From Pseudeuparius sepicola (lineage: Eukaryota; Arthropoda; Insecta; Coleoptera; Anthribidae): a stretch of 64,000 nt of DNA. The stretch is from contig OY987299.1 of assembly GCA_963920635.1 (NCBI GenBank), forward strand, positions 28,970,901 to 29,034,900. The letters run 5' to 3'. Positions 23,030 to 36,012 of the stretch are shown one piece after another. The translations under genes were made by a program, and so were the position numbers. The first letter of the stretch is position 1. Every line of letters begins with the position of its first letter. The notes beneath the pieces were generated by a model. That model made no database searches. It saw only the letters and a list, made by a program, of their open reading frames with translations, and had not been told where the DNA came from.

Positions 23030-24228
23030 CAGTGTGTTTCACTTTAAGTGGCGACAATTCATTATTTTTTTAACGGGGTACCCCAAAAGCTCTACATCCT
23101 GGTATATGCTATTTTAAAATTCGCCCTTTCCCTAGCCTACTACGATAACAAATAAGACCCCAAAAATGAAGAAAGTATATTAGGCATTTTTTTAAGAAAA
23201 AAAAAACAAATATCTATATCGATTTAAGCACATCTGGATACCCCGAATACCAAGTTTCAATGTCGTTACTTATACCGAGTGTTCACAATTTAGGTGCAAA
23301 AAATGAAAAAATCGTCTTTTTGATAGTGCCCTGTGTAAGCGATACTTAGTCCCTTCCAAATGTTAGGTTGCCAATGGATTGGGAGTCACCTACTCTATCA
23401 ATTTGCACAATATCATCCGCTTATCTAATACAGAGTGTTCATAATAAATACGGAAATATCGAAAAAATTATTTGTATTATTTTGTTACTACGTGTGCCAC
23501 GAAATTTTAAAAACTAAGTCTATCATTTTATTCTTGCTTCTAAGACTTAATAATGCACCGACCTTTTGTTATTTTTCCTTGCTTTTCTGTACTAGTCTGT
23601 AAAAATGTAAAAATTAAATAATTAGGCATTTTTAAAATTTTTATTTGAATTGAATTGATTTAAATTAACACAATGCATATTTCCTGCAAATTAGAAGCAA
23701 GAATAAAGAGATAGACTTAGTTTTTAAAATTTCGTGGCATACGTAGTAACAAAATAATTGTACCGATTTTTTCGATATTTCCGTATTTATTATGAACACT
23801 CTGTATTAGATACGAGGATGATATTGTGCAAATTGATAGAGTAGGTGACTCCCAATCCATTGGCAACCTAACATTTGGAAGAAACTCAGTATCGTTTACT
23901 CAGGGTACTCTCAAAAAGTCGATTTTTTCATTTTTTGCACCTAAATTGTGAACACTCGGTATAAGTTACGACATTGAACCTTGGGATTCGGGGTATCCAG
24001 ATGCGCTTAAATTGATAGAGATATTTGTATTTTCATAAAAAAAATGTCTATCTTTATTTTTGGGGTCTTATTTGTTATCGTAGTAGGCTCGGGAAAGGGC
24101 GAATTTTAAAATAGCATGTACCAGGATGTAGAGCTTTTGGAGTACCATATTCAAAAAAAAAAGTTTTCAAAAAGAGGCCGCCCCGCTGAAAAATAATGAA
24201 TTGTCGCCAGTTAAAGTGAAACACACTG
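23030..24228. mobile_element. 1,199-bp palindromic element, family G
   Basis: CAGTGTGTTTCACTTTAA at the left and its complement ending ACACACTG at 24228 are flanked by TA on both sides. Arms of about 550 bases are near-identical inverted copies, with the centre near 23625. No coding remnant is seen in the small loop. Confidence 0.8.
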
Positions 24229-24532
24229 TATATTAGTATAATACAGTGAGATTTTTCGATGACCAATATGGGCATCTCGGAAACGAATAGTAGTTTTAGT
24301 CAGTTTTGCAAAAAAATCCAAACAGGATGTTTTCTTCAGGTTGCTTGGGCACTGCCTACTTAGTGTTCAACCAAAATATTACACTCGGTATGAATTGCCC
24401 TATATGGTGGTTTCCTAATCAATAGGGCTGGTTTCCTAAACATTTTTTAGAGCAAAACGATCCTAATAAAAGTAGTAGGGGTTAAAGTATGAACAACTTT
24501 TCCTTATATTTTTTTTGTATCTCTCTATACAT

Positions 24533-24576
24533 ACACAGACCTATATAGCTTAGCGAAGCTGTATAGGTCTGTGATA
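24533..24576. other. Short perfect-type hairpin
   Basis: ACAGACCTATATAGCTT and AAGCTGTATAGGTCTGT can pair over 17 bases with one mismatch around a 4-base AGCG loop. No terminator or known RNA family is evident. It may be the tip of a decayed foldback. Confidence 0.5.
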
Positions 24577-25284
24577 CATATAACGAATTACAGCACATTA
24601 GTTATATAACAAAAATTCCACACGCTGCAAGAGTGGTCTTGTAAACATTTTTTTTACAAAAAATGACCATAATAAAAGTTTTAAGACAATGAACTTCTGG
24701 TCAACTTTTTAAACATTTTTAAAATATATTTTTTTAAATAACTTGTAGGGTAGCATCCCACATTTTTATACCTAGTATGAAAAGCCGTGGTTAGTTAATG
24801 AAAATATTTATTCCTGAAGGCACAACAAGACTGTAAATAGCTTCTAATTAAAATTGTGAAATACAAAACAATTAAACAATATTTTCTGTAGAAAAAACTA
24901 CCTGCATTGGTTTGAATTAACTGTTTCTATAGACTTAGATCTATCGACTTTGGTAACAATTGGAAATTAGTGAACACACCTATCTTTTTGCATCTTAGTT
25001 TTTCATATATAATCAAGAATTGATAAATAATTTTTGATGGTGCCACTTCTTTGTGCCGAATAAATCCTAATTTATTCCCTGAGTTAGGTAAAATGAATCG
25101 CCTATTTACGTACTTAATCGAAATATTCTCTATATGTTTGAAGAGAGGCTAGACGAACCAAGCGCCTGCCTCTTTGAACCCTGCATAATTTCAAGGGTAA
25201 TCTCTCGCGTTAGACAAATTTGTCTAACGCGTTCCTAACGTTTAAAAAGACAAATTTTATAACCTACAACAAAGGCCCCTCACA
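24577..25284. other. Unassigned DNA
   Basis: Contains a small palindrome, GCGTTAGACAAATTTGTCTAACGC, around 25208-25231. Otherwise nothing is recognised. Confidence 0.35.
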
Positions 25285-25640
25285 TTGTCTGCCGTTTTCT
25301 TCTAACCGTAACAACAATACCCTTTGTCTGCTCTTCAACACGGGCGAAATATAAGCGCACCGACCGCCCGCCTTTTTTCCCTCGGCCTCGTATACGCGGC
25401 GCGCCGCAGCCGGGCAAAAACCGGGAGCGTCTTGCCGGGGGGCGCGCGGGAGCCCACGGGAAATTAATTTTTAATAAATCCGGCCCCCGAGCCCCGCCTG
25501 ACACTTTGATTGATAATTATCGCGCACCGGCGAAGAGCGGGGGAACGCGTGCGCGGCCCATTGTGCGTTACGAGTGGCAGCCCATCAATTACTGTCGCCG
25601 CGCTAAAAAGCTCCCGCCCCGCCTGTATTGCTTTATAGGC
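25285..25640. other. GC-rich island
   Basis: One of the most CpG-dense blocks in the window (TATACGCGGCGCGCCGC, GGGGCGCGCGGGAGCC). It holds TTAATTTTTAATAAAT and TGATTGATAATTATC, which resemble homeodomain/TALE sites. No terminal repeats. Candidate regulatory or conserved non-coding element. Confidence 0.4.
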
Positions 25641-26238
25641 ACACGGTAGCGCCGAAGTTCACATGACGAGACCGCGAAACCGTATCTAGATTACTTAGTA
25701 GAGCCTTTTTTAGACCTACAGGATAAGATAGTAGCAGCGTCCAGAGATATACTAATAAGTCTGGGAACTTGGCCTTGTGTGAACAAACGTTTCCCCCTTG
25801 CCCTCTCCCGCTCCCTCGGCCCGCCGTCATCGGAGTACGGCGATCGATATCTTCTGGTGTATCTGAGATTTGTTTCCATTTGTTTTCTGTTCATACACGT
25901 TGAGACGAACTCATGAAACATCAGTTCAGTTCACATGTGATGCAGAAATGGTGCAACAACTGTTTTAAGTTCTCGTCGAAAGGCGCAAGAAGAAAGCTGT
26001 GTATTTTCTTCATTTCAAAATTACGATCACTATTAGCATACCTTTCCTCTACCAAAACTGTTTTTGCCGATTCTCTAAGTTGTCTATTTGAATATTCTTT
26101 GCACTTTGAGTTCCATAAACACGGATATAGTTTGTAACTACGGAGAAATTCCTCCCAAAACTCGCAATCTGCCATGTTGAAAATAAACTGTTTTATATTT
26201 TTTAGTAGCGCGATACAAAAACATCAACATACACGTTG

Positions 26239-28275
26239 TAGAGTTGCCGCGAGACACGAGGCACGAGACGTATCGTCTCGTCTCGTCTCGAAGCCGTTTT
26301 GTCTCGTCTCGAGAGCATTTTGTCTCGAATTTCGAGACGAGACGAGACGAGATAAAATCCTTCGAGACAAGCTCGAGACGAGACGAGACGAGACATCTCG
26401 AAAAATGAATGACTTGTTATACGACTGGAAATAATAATATTTTAAATTTTAATTAATAAAAAACAACATGGTGTGATCTGGCAATACCAATGATCTGTAT
26501 ACCTAGATCCATAATCCAATATACACAACTTCGTCCTCAACATTTTAATATTTATTTACAAACTTTTTTGCAGAGTTGCAACTTCTCTAATGTGACAAAT
26601 AATGAAAGCACTTATTTTTTTGCAATGAATATGTTACCGTGAAAGACCGAAATTAATGAATGTCGGCATTCGACAAAATGCTCGGTGGAAGACCGAGTAT
26701 TTATTAATTTTATCATACATTCGGTATTACCGGTATATGTCAACAAACAGCTTCGGTGGATGTCGAAAACGACAGTGGTCAGTAATGAAAAATACACCAA
26801 CTGAATACCGAGACGCGATAAATAATACATAAATAATAATAGAAAATAAAGAATTTCTGAATTTTTCTGGCAACTTGAAAAAGTTGTCTTTTAATCAGTT
26901 TGGTGGCCAAAAACCCAATTAAAAATTAAATGAAAGATAAGTTTAGGTTTTCGTTAATTTAATGCCAAATATAGCGACAACTTTTTTAAATCAAAAAGCT
27001 TGTCCCATGAAATGTTCATAAAAGTTTTCATTTAATAAAAAATATTTATTTTCAACATACACCATATATAAGTGCATGCTGAATGTCGACATTCGCCGGT
27101 GTTAGTTAGAAATATTAATATTTCACCTACTGGGTGTCCAACTTTAAAACTGTATATACAAATCCGTAAAATCTTCATTTTTGGAGATAATCACCTAAAC
27201 TTTCTTTTGTTTGAAAGGCCTTCAAAAACCGCTTCTTTTGACCTTCCTGCCATTTTCAAAATGCAAATCCAGGGCCGGCTGCGATTTTTTATACCCCTGA
27301 TTTTCACGATCATTTAGCGATTTTTTTTATTTAAAATCTGATCACACAGCGTTAATCAGAACACCCCAAAAACCCCCATATACCAAATTTGAACAAAAAG
27401 TATACAGGGAGTTCCATTCCGTAGGGTATCAAAGTTGAGCAAAATAGGAATTTTAAAGACATCTGGCGAGTGGAATCCCTTCAAAACAGTTGCATGGTCA
27501 ACAGGACCACTCAAAATGTTGGTGTGAAAAGATTTACTACAAAAATATACAGGGTATTTTTCTCTGAGCCATCTCAAAATTCTGAATTTTTTATTAAACT
27601 TTATACCGGTCAGAAGTGCTTTGGAATCATTGAAAAAATAATTATAAACACAAAAGTAATTCATTTCTTTACAAAATGCCAACCAACAAATACAAACAAT
27701 TTAAATTATTAGACCTTTCTCAACAAAGTCACTGTCTAAGATGATACATTTTCTGTGCGTTTCCAGTTGTGGCACATCAGCCACAAGCCACATTAACTGA
27801 TACGGACTTACTGACTGGCAGGCTTCTGTATTTTTTAGATTTAGTTCGTTTATAGTATGTGGAGCGGTTTTGATATACTCGATTTTTGACCCGTATAAAG
27901 TTCCAAAAATTCAGTAATTTGAGATGGCACAGATAAGGACACTCTCTATATTTTGTATTGGACCTTTTCACACCAATACCTCGAGTGGTCCTGTGGACCA
28001 TTCAACTGTTTTGAGGGGATTCCATGGCACACTTGACTTGGCAGATGTCTTTAAAAGTCCTATTTTGCTCAACTTTGACACCCCGCATATTGGAACTCCC
28101 TGTATATTTAAAACAACTCGAGATAAACGAGACAAAACGAGACGAGACGAGACAACGTCTGTCTCGTCTCGTCTCGACCATTGTCTCGTCTCGTCTCGAA
28201 AAAGGTTATCTCGAAATTTCGAGACGAGACGAGACAAGGCCTTATCTCGTCTCGTCTCGTCTCGTGGCAACTCTA
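26239..28275. mobile_element. 2,037-bp hAT-like element with (GAGAC)n ends
   Basis: Left TAGAGTTGCCGCGAGAC and right inverted TAGAGTTGCCACGAGAC are flanked by a perfect 8-bp duplication, ACACGTTG (26231-26238, 28276-28283). Inside each end lie 120-150 bases made largely of GAGAC/GTCTC pentamers in both orientations (26260-26400, 28118-28265). No transposase is seen. A family B foldback (27130-28112) has inserted into it. The end motif fits hAT. Confidence 0.85.
27130..28112. mobile_element. Family B foldback, right-truncated, nested in the GAGAC element
   Basis: Starts CTGGGTGTCCAACTTT after TA (27128-27129) and follows the 7651-8890 copy through the centre (near 27740). It stops at ...GGAACTCCCTGTATATTTAAA, losing the outer 250 bases of the right arm before the GAGAC array. 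Confidence 0.75.
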
Positions 28276-28374
28276 ACACGTTGTAACAAGTATATCAGTT
28301 GCATGCGCGCGGTATCGAAGTTTCACTACAGTGATACAGACGGTGATACCAGCTGATGCTGATACAGCTAAATA

Positions 28375-29279
28375 CAGTCAGTCTGTAAAAAGTGTATCAA
28401 TCGTGCGATTTGGCTGATTTTTTTTTTAAATTGTAGAGCTCGATGAACTGCACATTTTGAACAAAAATTGCCTGGTTCGCATAAAATCCAAAGCCTACTA
28501 TGACCGTTTTTATGAGCAAAATTTTAAGAAACCATATTAGCGTTTTGAAAAAATCTGTGTGCGCCAATGGATTGAGCACCCCTCGAAATGGGTATGTACA
28601 AAATTTCATCAAAATATTTCAAGTAATAACGATTTTGTAGAAAAATTAAAAATGCAGCCAAGGTACGTCTTTATTTTCAAAAATTCAAAGTTGGCCATGG
28701 AAAATAATTGAATTGTAATAATACAACCTTATGCTTATAAACACAAAACATAAAAACAATTAAAATTATAAAATTTTCGTTGTCGCCCACGAGTCGAACA
28801 ATTTCTATTTTGTCTCTTATGCTTAAATATTCCATAATTATGATAATTAATTGTATTGAGCACAAACAATTTCTGAACTCAATTTAGACAGTTTGACACT
28901 TAATAAAAGTAAACAATTCAATTATTTTCCATGGCCAACTTTGAATTTTTGAAAATAAAGACGTACCTTGGCTGCATTTTTAATTTTTCTACAAAATCGT
29001 TATTACTTGAAATATTTTGATGAAATTTTGTACATACCCATTTCGAGGGGTGCTCAATCCATTGGCGCACACAGATTTTTTCAAAAAAAAACGCTAATAT
29101 GGTTTCTTAAAATTTTGCTCATAAAAACGGTCATAGTAGGCTTTGGATTTTATGCGAACCAGGCAATTTTTGTTCAAAATGTGCAGTTCATCGAGCTCTA
29201 CAATTTAAAAAAAAATCAGCCAAATCGCACGATTGATACACTTTTTACAGACTGACCCCAAAACAAATGGGTCACACTG
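28375..29279. mobile_element. 905-bp palindromic element, family I
   Basis: TA-flanked (28373-28374, 29280-29281). Arms of about 330 bases are near-identical inverted copies (GTGTATCAATCGTGCGATTT with its complement). The right end has 21 extra bases after CACACTG that the left lacks. The loop, 28715-28915, encodes on the minus strand MEYLSIRDKIEIVRLVGDN, which resembles the N-terminal helix-turn-helix start of mariner-like transposases; that match is weak. Confidence 0.8.
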
Positions 29280-29486
29280 TATGCGATTTGAATCAAGATA
29301 CTGATACTTGCAACATGTATCGATACCAATCTCAACGTGAATGGGGCCCTTAAGCTTACACAGGCCGCGCTGACGCTGATTTACGAGCAGTCGCACAAAA
29401 TTGTTGTTTTTTTCCCGAGAGAACAAAGAAGTGAACCGACTTATAGTATTCTCATAGTATTCTCTAGACTTTGATAGTAGTCCGGG

Positions 29487-30512
29487 CAGTGGCGGATACA
29501 GGGGTGGCGGAAGGCGGGCGACCGCCCCCCCTCCCTTTTCTACAACCATTATTACAACCGGAGTATTATTAGATAATCAAAAAACGCTCTTTAATTGTAC
29601 ACTAGAAATGACATTTCTTAATTTGATAATACAAGGTTGGCAGCAATATTTTTGTAGCCTACAGAACTTGTGACAGATGCTTAACTTTAACCTTTGATAT
29701 TCGATCTCTGTGTCTGTGGCTCTAACCTAACTTCAAACACAGAAACTATAACTATAGCCTTTTTCTAAGCTTCAAAGAACAGAGTTTAATGTTAATTTCT
29801 AGCTATTTAAATTTAGGATTCGTGTGTGTAAAATGTAAATTCTGTTGATTACGGCCCTGTCCTCCGTCACCTGTCAATACTATCAATATGAGAATTAGGG
29901 AATTCAAGGGACAGAAATATTTACCTGTCACAATCTAGTGTACACCTAAAGAGCGTTTTTAGTATATTTTCCTCGGTTTCTCAATAAAGCTTGTTCTGGC
30001 AACATCAGTACGAGTACGAAGTCGCATCGCGACAACGGCAAGAAAATTTTTGAGCATACTTGACAGTTTCCGGATAAGCAATGCATCGGGAAATACATTT
30101 TTCTTCACTTAAAATAATTAAAACTTGGTTACGTACCAATATGGTCCAAGACAGACTAAGTAATTTAGCCCTATTAAATATACACCGCATAATGTACCCA
30201 TAAATGAAGAAAATATCAGTTTACGCGAAAGAAAAGTAATATGATTTTATTTTTTGATAAGTATATTATTTTTTAGATCTAAAGAATTATTGTTACTTTT
30301 TGTGATTTTGTTTTGTTATGTTTATTATTTAAGTTTGTTTTTTTTATTTTGTTTGGGTAAACATTTTTTGTTTTTGTTTTTTTTTCTAGAGAAATAAATT
30401 ATTTTATTTTTCACAAAAACACATATATTCTAAAAATTGCCCTTACCCCGGCCCCTCAGGAAACTTTGTACCACGCCGCCCGCCCGTTTAGATTTGCCTG
30501 GATCCGCCTCTG
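29487..30512 (+). mobile_element. 1,026-bp internally deleted hAT transposon
   Basis: Left CAGTGGCGGATACAGG and right inverted CAGAGGCGGATCCAGG are hAT ends. The flanks AGTCCGGG (29479-29486) and AGTACGGG (30513-30520) agree at 7 of 8 bases. Subterminal sequence is GC-rich (GGCGGGCG at both ends). It retains a hAT dimerisation-domain relic at 30040-30203 on the plus strand, so it is a deletion derivative of a full transposon. Confidence 0.85.
30040..30203 (+). pseudogene. hAT transposase C-terminal dimerisation domain, relic
   Basis: The plus frame reads SLKIIKTWLRTNM then RLSNLALLNIHR, the conserved hATC signature (K.IKT.LR..M...RL..LALLNI). An upstream frame carries SILDSFRISNASGNTFF, joined by a one-base shift. 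It ends at TAA, 30201-30203. Catalytic and BED-finger regions are gone. Confidence 0.8.
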
Positions 30513-30520
30513 AGTACGGG

Positions 30521-33467
30521 AGCTGGGGACACTTTTTATAGCTACGCTTTATAAAGCTTCGTTTATTTTAATAATGTTAGTGTTGAATGTTGCTTATCAA
30601 AAAAAATTAACTCTTGCCACCTCGTTGGCGAAACACCGATTATCAGCGGTATGTCAATCAAAAGGAAATGTGTAAATATTAGATTTTTTTAATTATGTCA
30701 CTTTAAAGATATAAAAAACTGCTTTCAGTTCATTTTATTAGTTATATGACATCGGTGTTTTCAAATTTACTCAAAATTTAGGCAATTGGATTGAAGTTTT
30801 GAGACGTTTGACTGTTCTATACTTTGGTTTTCCTAGCAACTCTGCTGGCCCTATCCCGAATTTAGATTTTACTTTAGTTCCTCAGTACCTATAGCTTCCA
30901 TAATTCTGGTCTCAAAATGAAACAAATTCGAGAAATGTTTCTGTTTTATCTGACTTTTTAAAGCTTGGTGTTTATTCAGTACCCTTTTGTTAATCTATGT
31001 TTCCTTTGATTTAGAGCGGAGTTCAATAATGTGCTGCAATAATATGATGTTTAATGTTACACGACATTCGATTATTATAACTCAAGTGGCCGCTATCTGC
31101 GGCCAGCGACGGGAATGTCTTGGGAACTCCTCGAAGCTTCGCCAATCGTGCTGTCAATTACCGCGAAGCAGACGTTGCGTGAACGGCGGCAACTTTCGCC
31201 AATTAAAAAAGTTATGATCGTTATGGGTGAGAGATTGTACGAGGTCTCGGACACGGGCAAGTTAAGTACGTCGACGTGCTATGCACGCATAAGTCCGGGA
31301 CAGAAGGGAGGGACAATTCTCGACAGACAAGGATAATGCACGGTTATATCTAATAGGATTAATACTGATATTGTTCAAGACATACTTTGTTCTCGGATAA
31401 TAAGATTAAGGCAAACGAAAAAGTCCTATATTTATCCACATAATATACCTAGCAAAAGGGTCAAAATCTTATTGCAAAAACTGTTTCAATATCTTGCCTT
31501 GATAATTGCTAAGAAAGCCCATGACCTTTATTTGCAAATAATAGTGCATTATACCAATATCAATCAATAATGGCTGCTATTATTTCCGAGGAATATTTAC
31601 GAACCGAGCCGCGGTAGAGGAGAGAGAATAATAGCCATTATTGCGAGTAGTGTACTCTACTTTATTACGATTAATTGTACAATTTCTGGAGGTGTACAAG
31701 TAAAAGACTATCTCAATACAATTACACAAACACTACGCGTTTGACACTAACACTTTTAACTATTCATTATATTGTTTCTATGGGGACTATTAATCTCTTG
31801 TCATTATTCCCTAAGGGATTAATATATGACATTATAATGTAAAAACCACAAGTTTAATACTTAAATATATGTACTATATTTAAAACATTTTTAAAAGTTT
31901 GTATAATTGAATGCATATCAGGACCGCGAAATCTGGCCACACAGAATAAGCGGCAAAATGAAATACTTAGTGCACTATCGAATAGGGCACTTGACGAAAT
32001 TTTACAAACTTGATAAAACAATTCCTGGACATAATGAGCCTAAGATTATTTCTAAAATTACTATTTATCTACGTAATTAGCAAGTCTTATACTTTCTTGG
32101 GAATTTGGCAGGAAAGCACTTATGGCGTCACAAGTGTTTTATAAAGGCAATTTGGCACCATGGCGATACCACTGAAGTATTCTAAGACATAACCTTATTC
32201 TGCGGTGAAAGTTGCAAAGTTGAAATTTCAAAATTCTAACCTCAAACTTAGGATGCCCCGTGAAACCACATTTAGTCAAGAAGTGTTTTTCTTGTAAATA
32301 TTCAGTCGCGTTTTTCGGCAATTTTTTTGCATTCACGTAATACTTGTTCATGATAATTTACCTACACTAGACAACTAACAACACTATAATTACACAAACA
32401 GTATAATAATAAAAAGAATACCACTATAATAAATCGCACAGATCACAGATATCTACCAACGTTTTGATTGAGCGGCATACGGAATGACAGTTAGCATGAC
32501 GGAACGTCGCGTCGGGTGTCGCGGCTTGGGCGGGCGGGTGGCTTTGCCACATCAGCGAATATTTCCGCATTATTAAAGTCTGAATATTTATCGTATATAT
32601 TCCGTATACACATATTTTAATCTAATTGCTACGTGACAGAGATGAAGGATATAGTTTCCAGCGTGTGCAGCATAAACAGACACCATTTTGCTATAGAAAA
32701 GTCAATATACAGGATTATTTGTTTAGGACTACCACCGCGATTTTCACACTTATTTTGCGGCATACAAAAAAAAGGTAAGGAACAAAAATGTGGTGATTTT
32801 GAACAGCTAAATAGTGCTGCAAAAGAAATCGGCATCCATGGCCAACTTGTCGCGCAATATTAAAGGAAACCTCAAATTGAGCAAAACAATCAATAGACGT
32901 AACATGTATACACGGAACACATTCGTAATAAAAAAAAGTATTTATGTGGCAACATTCTTGTGTGGAATTGCATTAGTTAAAGCTCAGAGGTTGCAATATA
33001 TTAAATAATAGATATTCATAGGCAATCTGGAGACATTTGAATAGAAAAATACATTTGCCTTTGTTCCAGGAATTATTGCAAACGGGCACCAGCAACATTG
33101 CAATGCCGTTTCTTCTGACAGGCACAACGGTTGCCACGTTTGGCGTTCTAGACAATAAAATGACGAAACAACTGTAAATTTCAGCCCGAAGAAAATAATT
33201 GTGCACCTTCGTCTTTAATTATCATGAATAAATAAGGGTTAAAAGCCGTTGTTTCATTTATTACGTGTTATGTTGGTGCAACTACTGTAAACTAAGTACG
33301 ATTTTAAAGCAATTAAAAATATTGTGCAAGTACCCTATTGTCAAGAGTTCGCAAACCGGCAACGTATTTAAAATTCGATGTTCTGACAATTAGAACCGTA
33401 CCTTTTTTCACTGGAAGTTCTGAAATGAGTGCATACTTAAAAGTTTCGTCTGGCATAAAATGATAGG
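30521..33467. other. Unassigned DNA with a weak CpG block at 31085-31340
   Basis: No recognised gene. The block at 31085-31340 has two overlapping open frames of 73-76 codons (GCGGCCAGCGACGGG, TACGTCGACGTGC) without family resemblance. The frames at 32629-33206 overlap on both strands and match nothing I know. Confidence 0.35.
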
Positions 33468-33469
33468 TA

Positions 33470-33767
33470 CAGGATGTCCCAGTTAACGTGCGAAACGCGA
33501 TTTTCTCGGTAATTTTAAATATAAATTGATGGTTCAAAACCACAATTATGTAGAATTCTCCGAGATATTCGAATATGACGTAAAACTTAATATATAGCGT
33601 GTTGTTAAAAAGTTATTTCAAAACATTACCTTTTCTAAAAAATTGTAAAGTTAACACGAGTATTGGTAATAAGTATACGGGGAATAACAAAACGTGCCGG
33701 TTTTCATTTCTTACTTTCTGTTGGACCGCAAGTGAGCATCACTTTGTCAGATTTTTTAAACACCCTG
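33470..33767. mobile_element. 298-bp TA-flanked MITE
   Basis: Left CAGGATGTCCC after TA (33468-33469) and right ACACCCTG before TA (33768-33769) give short inverted ends, CAGGRTGTYY. The interior is not palindromic. It fits a Tc1/mariner-like MITE by ends and size. Confidence 0.45.
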
Positions 33768-33769
33768 TA

Positions 33770-35070
33770 TATTTTAGGTTTTTAGGTTCCTCCCAAGATT
33801 CTTAGTCATTTAGCCAGACGACACTTTTAGAGTTGCCAGACCAGTAGAATTACTGGTCACCCTGTAATCAAAAGTTGGTAACAACAAAAATAAAATTTTA
33901 TTTTTATCGCCATATTAGATATATTATTATGAATATGATTATTTTTTTAAGTTTTGCTTGGGTAAGGAATCAGACTTGTTTTAAGCTTGGACAGTTAATA
34001 TAATTCCTGTATGGTGGCATGTCAACAATATATCAATATTTATTCTGCTAGTTTAATCCGATAAAAGTTTATAAAGAAATAATAATTTTGATATATCTGG
34101 TATATGACTATTTTTATATCTTATGTTTTATTTTAGATTGTTTTAGGCAAAAATACAATAGTATGGCAATACCTTTAATGGCATTTCTCATATTTTCATA
34201 TTTTTATATTCATTCATGTATTCATTCATTATATTCATATTTTTATAACACACATTAATTTGAGTAAACCGTTTGAATTTTACATAATATAAAGCACCTA
34301 TATACATGAATCTATTAGCAATAATTCATTGTCTATACGCGGTCACTGTTACTCATTGCAAATGTTTTGCGACTTGGAATAAATGTCTTCAGAAAAAAAT
34401 TTGTGCGTGAGTGTAATTGTTGACCAATTTATTTTGGTAAGAACTCTACCAGCTAATGAAAGAATTTTGGGTTTCCTATTTCTCCTTCCGCTTTCTGCTT
34501 GTGTGGCAAATAGCAGTAAATAAGGCAGCCCTGTTCCCCACAGTTTCGAGTTATTGAAGCCATTTTTCGTGATTCACGAGATGGCTAAGGCGCCAAATTG
34601 ATTCCTACCCACGCCCACGGACTGTACTTTCGGAAGTCATTTTTTAACGTTTTATAGCCATGACCAAAAATAATATAGACGAAGCTTCCAATAGAAACTT
34701 TTATCGACAGCATCTCTATGTTTGCTAGTACAAACCTTTGTTGTATTGCCACTTACACTTTATAGAATTCATTGGAGCATTTAAAATTATTATACCTATT
34801 AGAATAGAGAAGAATATAAAGGGTAGTTTAACTTTTACCTACATAACTTCCAGAATCGATAGAAAATTTCCAAATAAGTAAATTTTTTCGTATAAATATG
34901 TGTTGAAATCCTAACGGTTTTCGTTATATTTTTTTTTGTTCAAGTTTCCTTTTATTTTTCCTAAAGAAGACAGCTAAGGCAAACATAGTATTTTGTACAG
35001 TTTAGACGTACATTAAATGCTGTAAACTAAAAATAATTTGACCTGTCTACTTCTACCAATGTCGGAGAGG
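33770..35070. other. Unassigned AT-rich DNA with isolated terminus
   Basis: GACCAGTAGAATTACTGGTC (33841-33860) is a short palindrome beside CACCCTGTA and next to TAGAGTTGCC. It looks like the single end of another repeat whose partner I cannot find. The rest is unrecognised. Confidence 0.3.
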
Positions 35071-35598
35071 CGGGGTCAACCATAATATTTTGTAGTAAAA
35101 TAATGATACGCCACTGGAAAAGTAACCTTTTATCGCCTTCACTATGTTTCACAATCAAAATTCACTCACAAAATTCATTTTGTGAGTTTTAAATTTTTTA
35201 GCAGAAGAAAATCAAAGTAGGTCTAGGCTATCAAAATTTTGCACACCTACTCAGTTCTTGGTTCTGAACAACTTATTAGTTTTTTTTATTAACAAGACAC
35301 ATGATTTTTTGAACCTAGAAACCCTTTTTGGAGGTTTTACGACAAAATGATATCAAAGAAAGTTGTTCAGAATTAAAAACTGAGTAGGTGTGCAAAATTT
35401 CAAAAGCTTAGACCTGCTTTGATTTTCTTCCTCTAAAAAATTTATAACTTACAAAAATGAATTTTTCAAAAATGGTACATTTTTCGAAAATAAGTCAATA
35501 ATAGTTTTTTCTTATAATTGATTGTGAAACTTAGTAAAGGCAAGAAAAGATTACTTTTCCAGTGGCGTACCATTTTTTTACTAAATATGGTTGACCGC
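35071..35598. mobile_element. Palindromic element of about 530 bp
   Basis: GCGGGGTCAACCATA pairs with TATGGTTGACCGC. The inner arms pair through CGCCACTGGAAAAGTAA with TTACTTTTCCAGTGGCG, and CACACCTACTCAGT with ACTGAGTAGGTGTG. The loop is near 35290-35360. Exact ends and target duplication are unclear. No CAGGGTG terminus, so a different family. Confidence 0.65.
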
Positions 35599-35599
35599 C

Positions 35600-36012
35600 G
35601 CCGTCTTTTGTCTTTTGTTTTTTATATAAGTATTCCACCTTATAAATCCATAATACATAATCTGATACTGATAGGGTACTGATGAGTAACCCTTTTACCG
35701 AGTAAATAGTCACAATGAAAGAAATGTTCCTCACTTTATTGATCGCTTCAACCATTATTTCTAAACATATTTTTTTGCCTACAACCCTCGTTGGCTTTAT
35801 GGATACTCAACAGCTGTTGCGCCAGCGCAAATAAAGTTTTAATTCCGTATTGTATGCTGGTTTATTACAAGGCAATGTCTATATTATTATCTTTGGTCAG
35901 AGTTTTATAGTGTATCAAGGATAAAATTTAACCAAAGGGACAAAATGCTTTGGTAATTGGCAACACCAAACTAATTTCCAATATCTAGTGGAAATTATGT
36001 ATGGGTCCTTCG
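35600..36012. other. Unassigned DNA
   Basis: Nothing recognised. It borders the ribozyme candidate and could include part of its parent element. Confidence 0.3.

Noticed and set aside
26260..28265. (GAGAC)n arrays considered as telomeric, satellite or CRISPR-like repeats
   Set aside because: They are confined to the inner edges of one element with inverted ends and a perfect 8-bp duplication, and no spacers of constant length are present.
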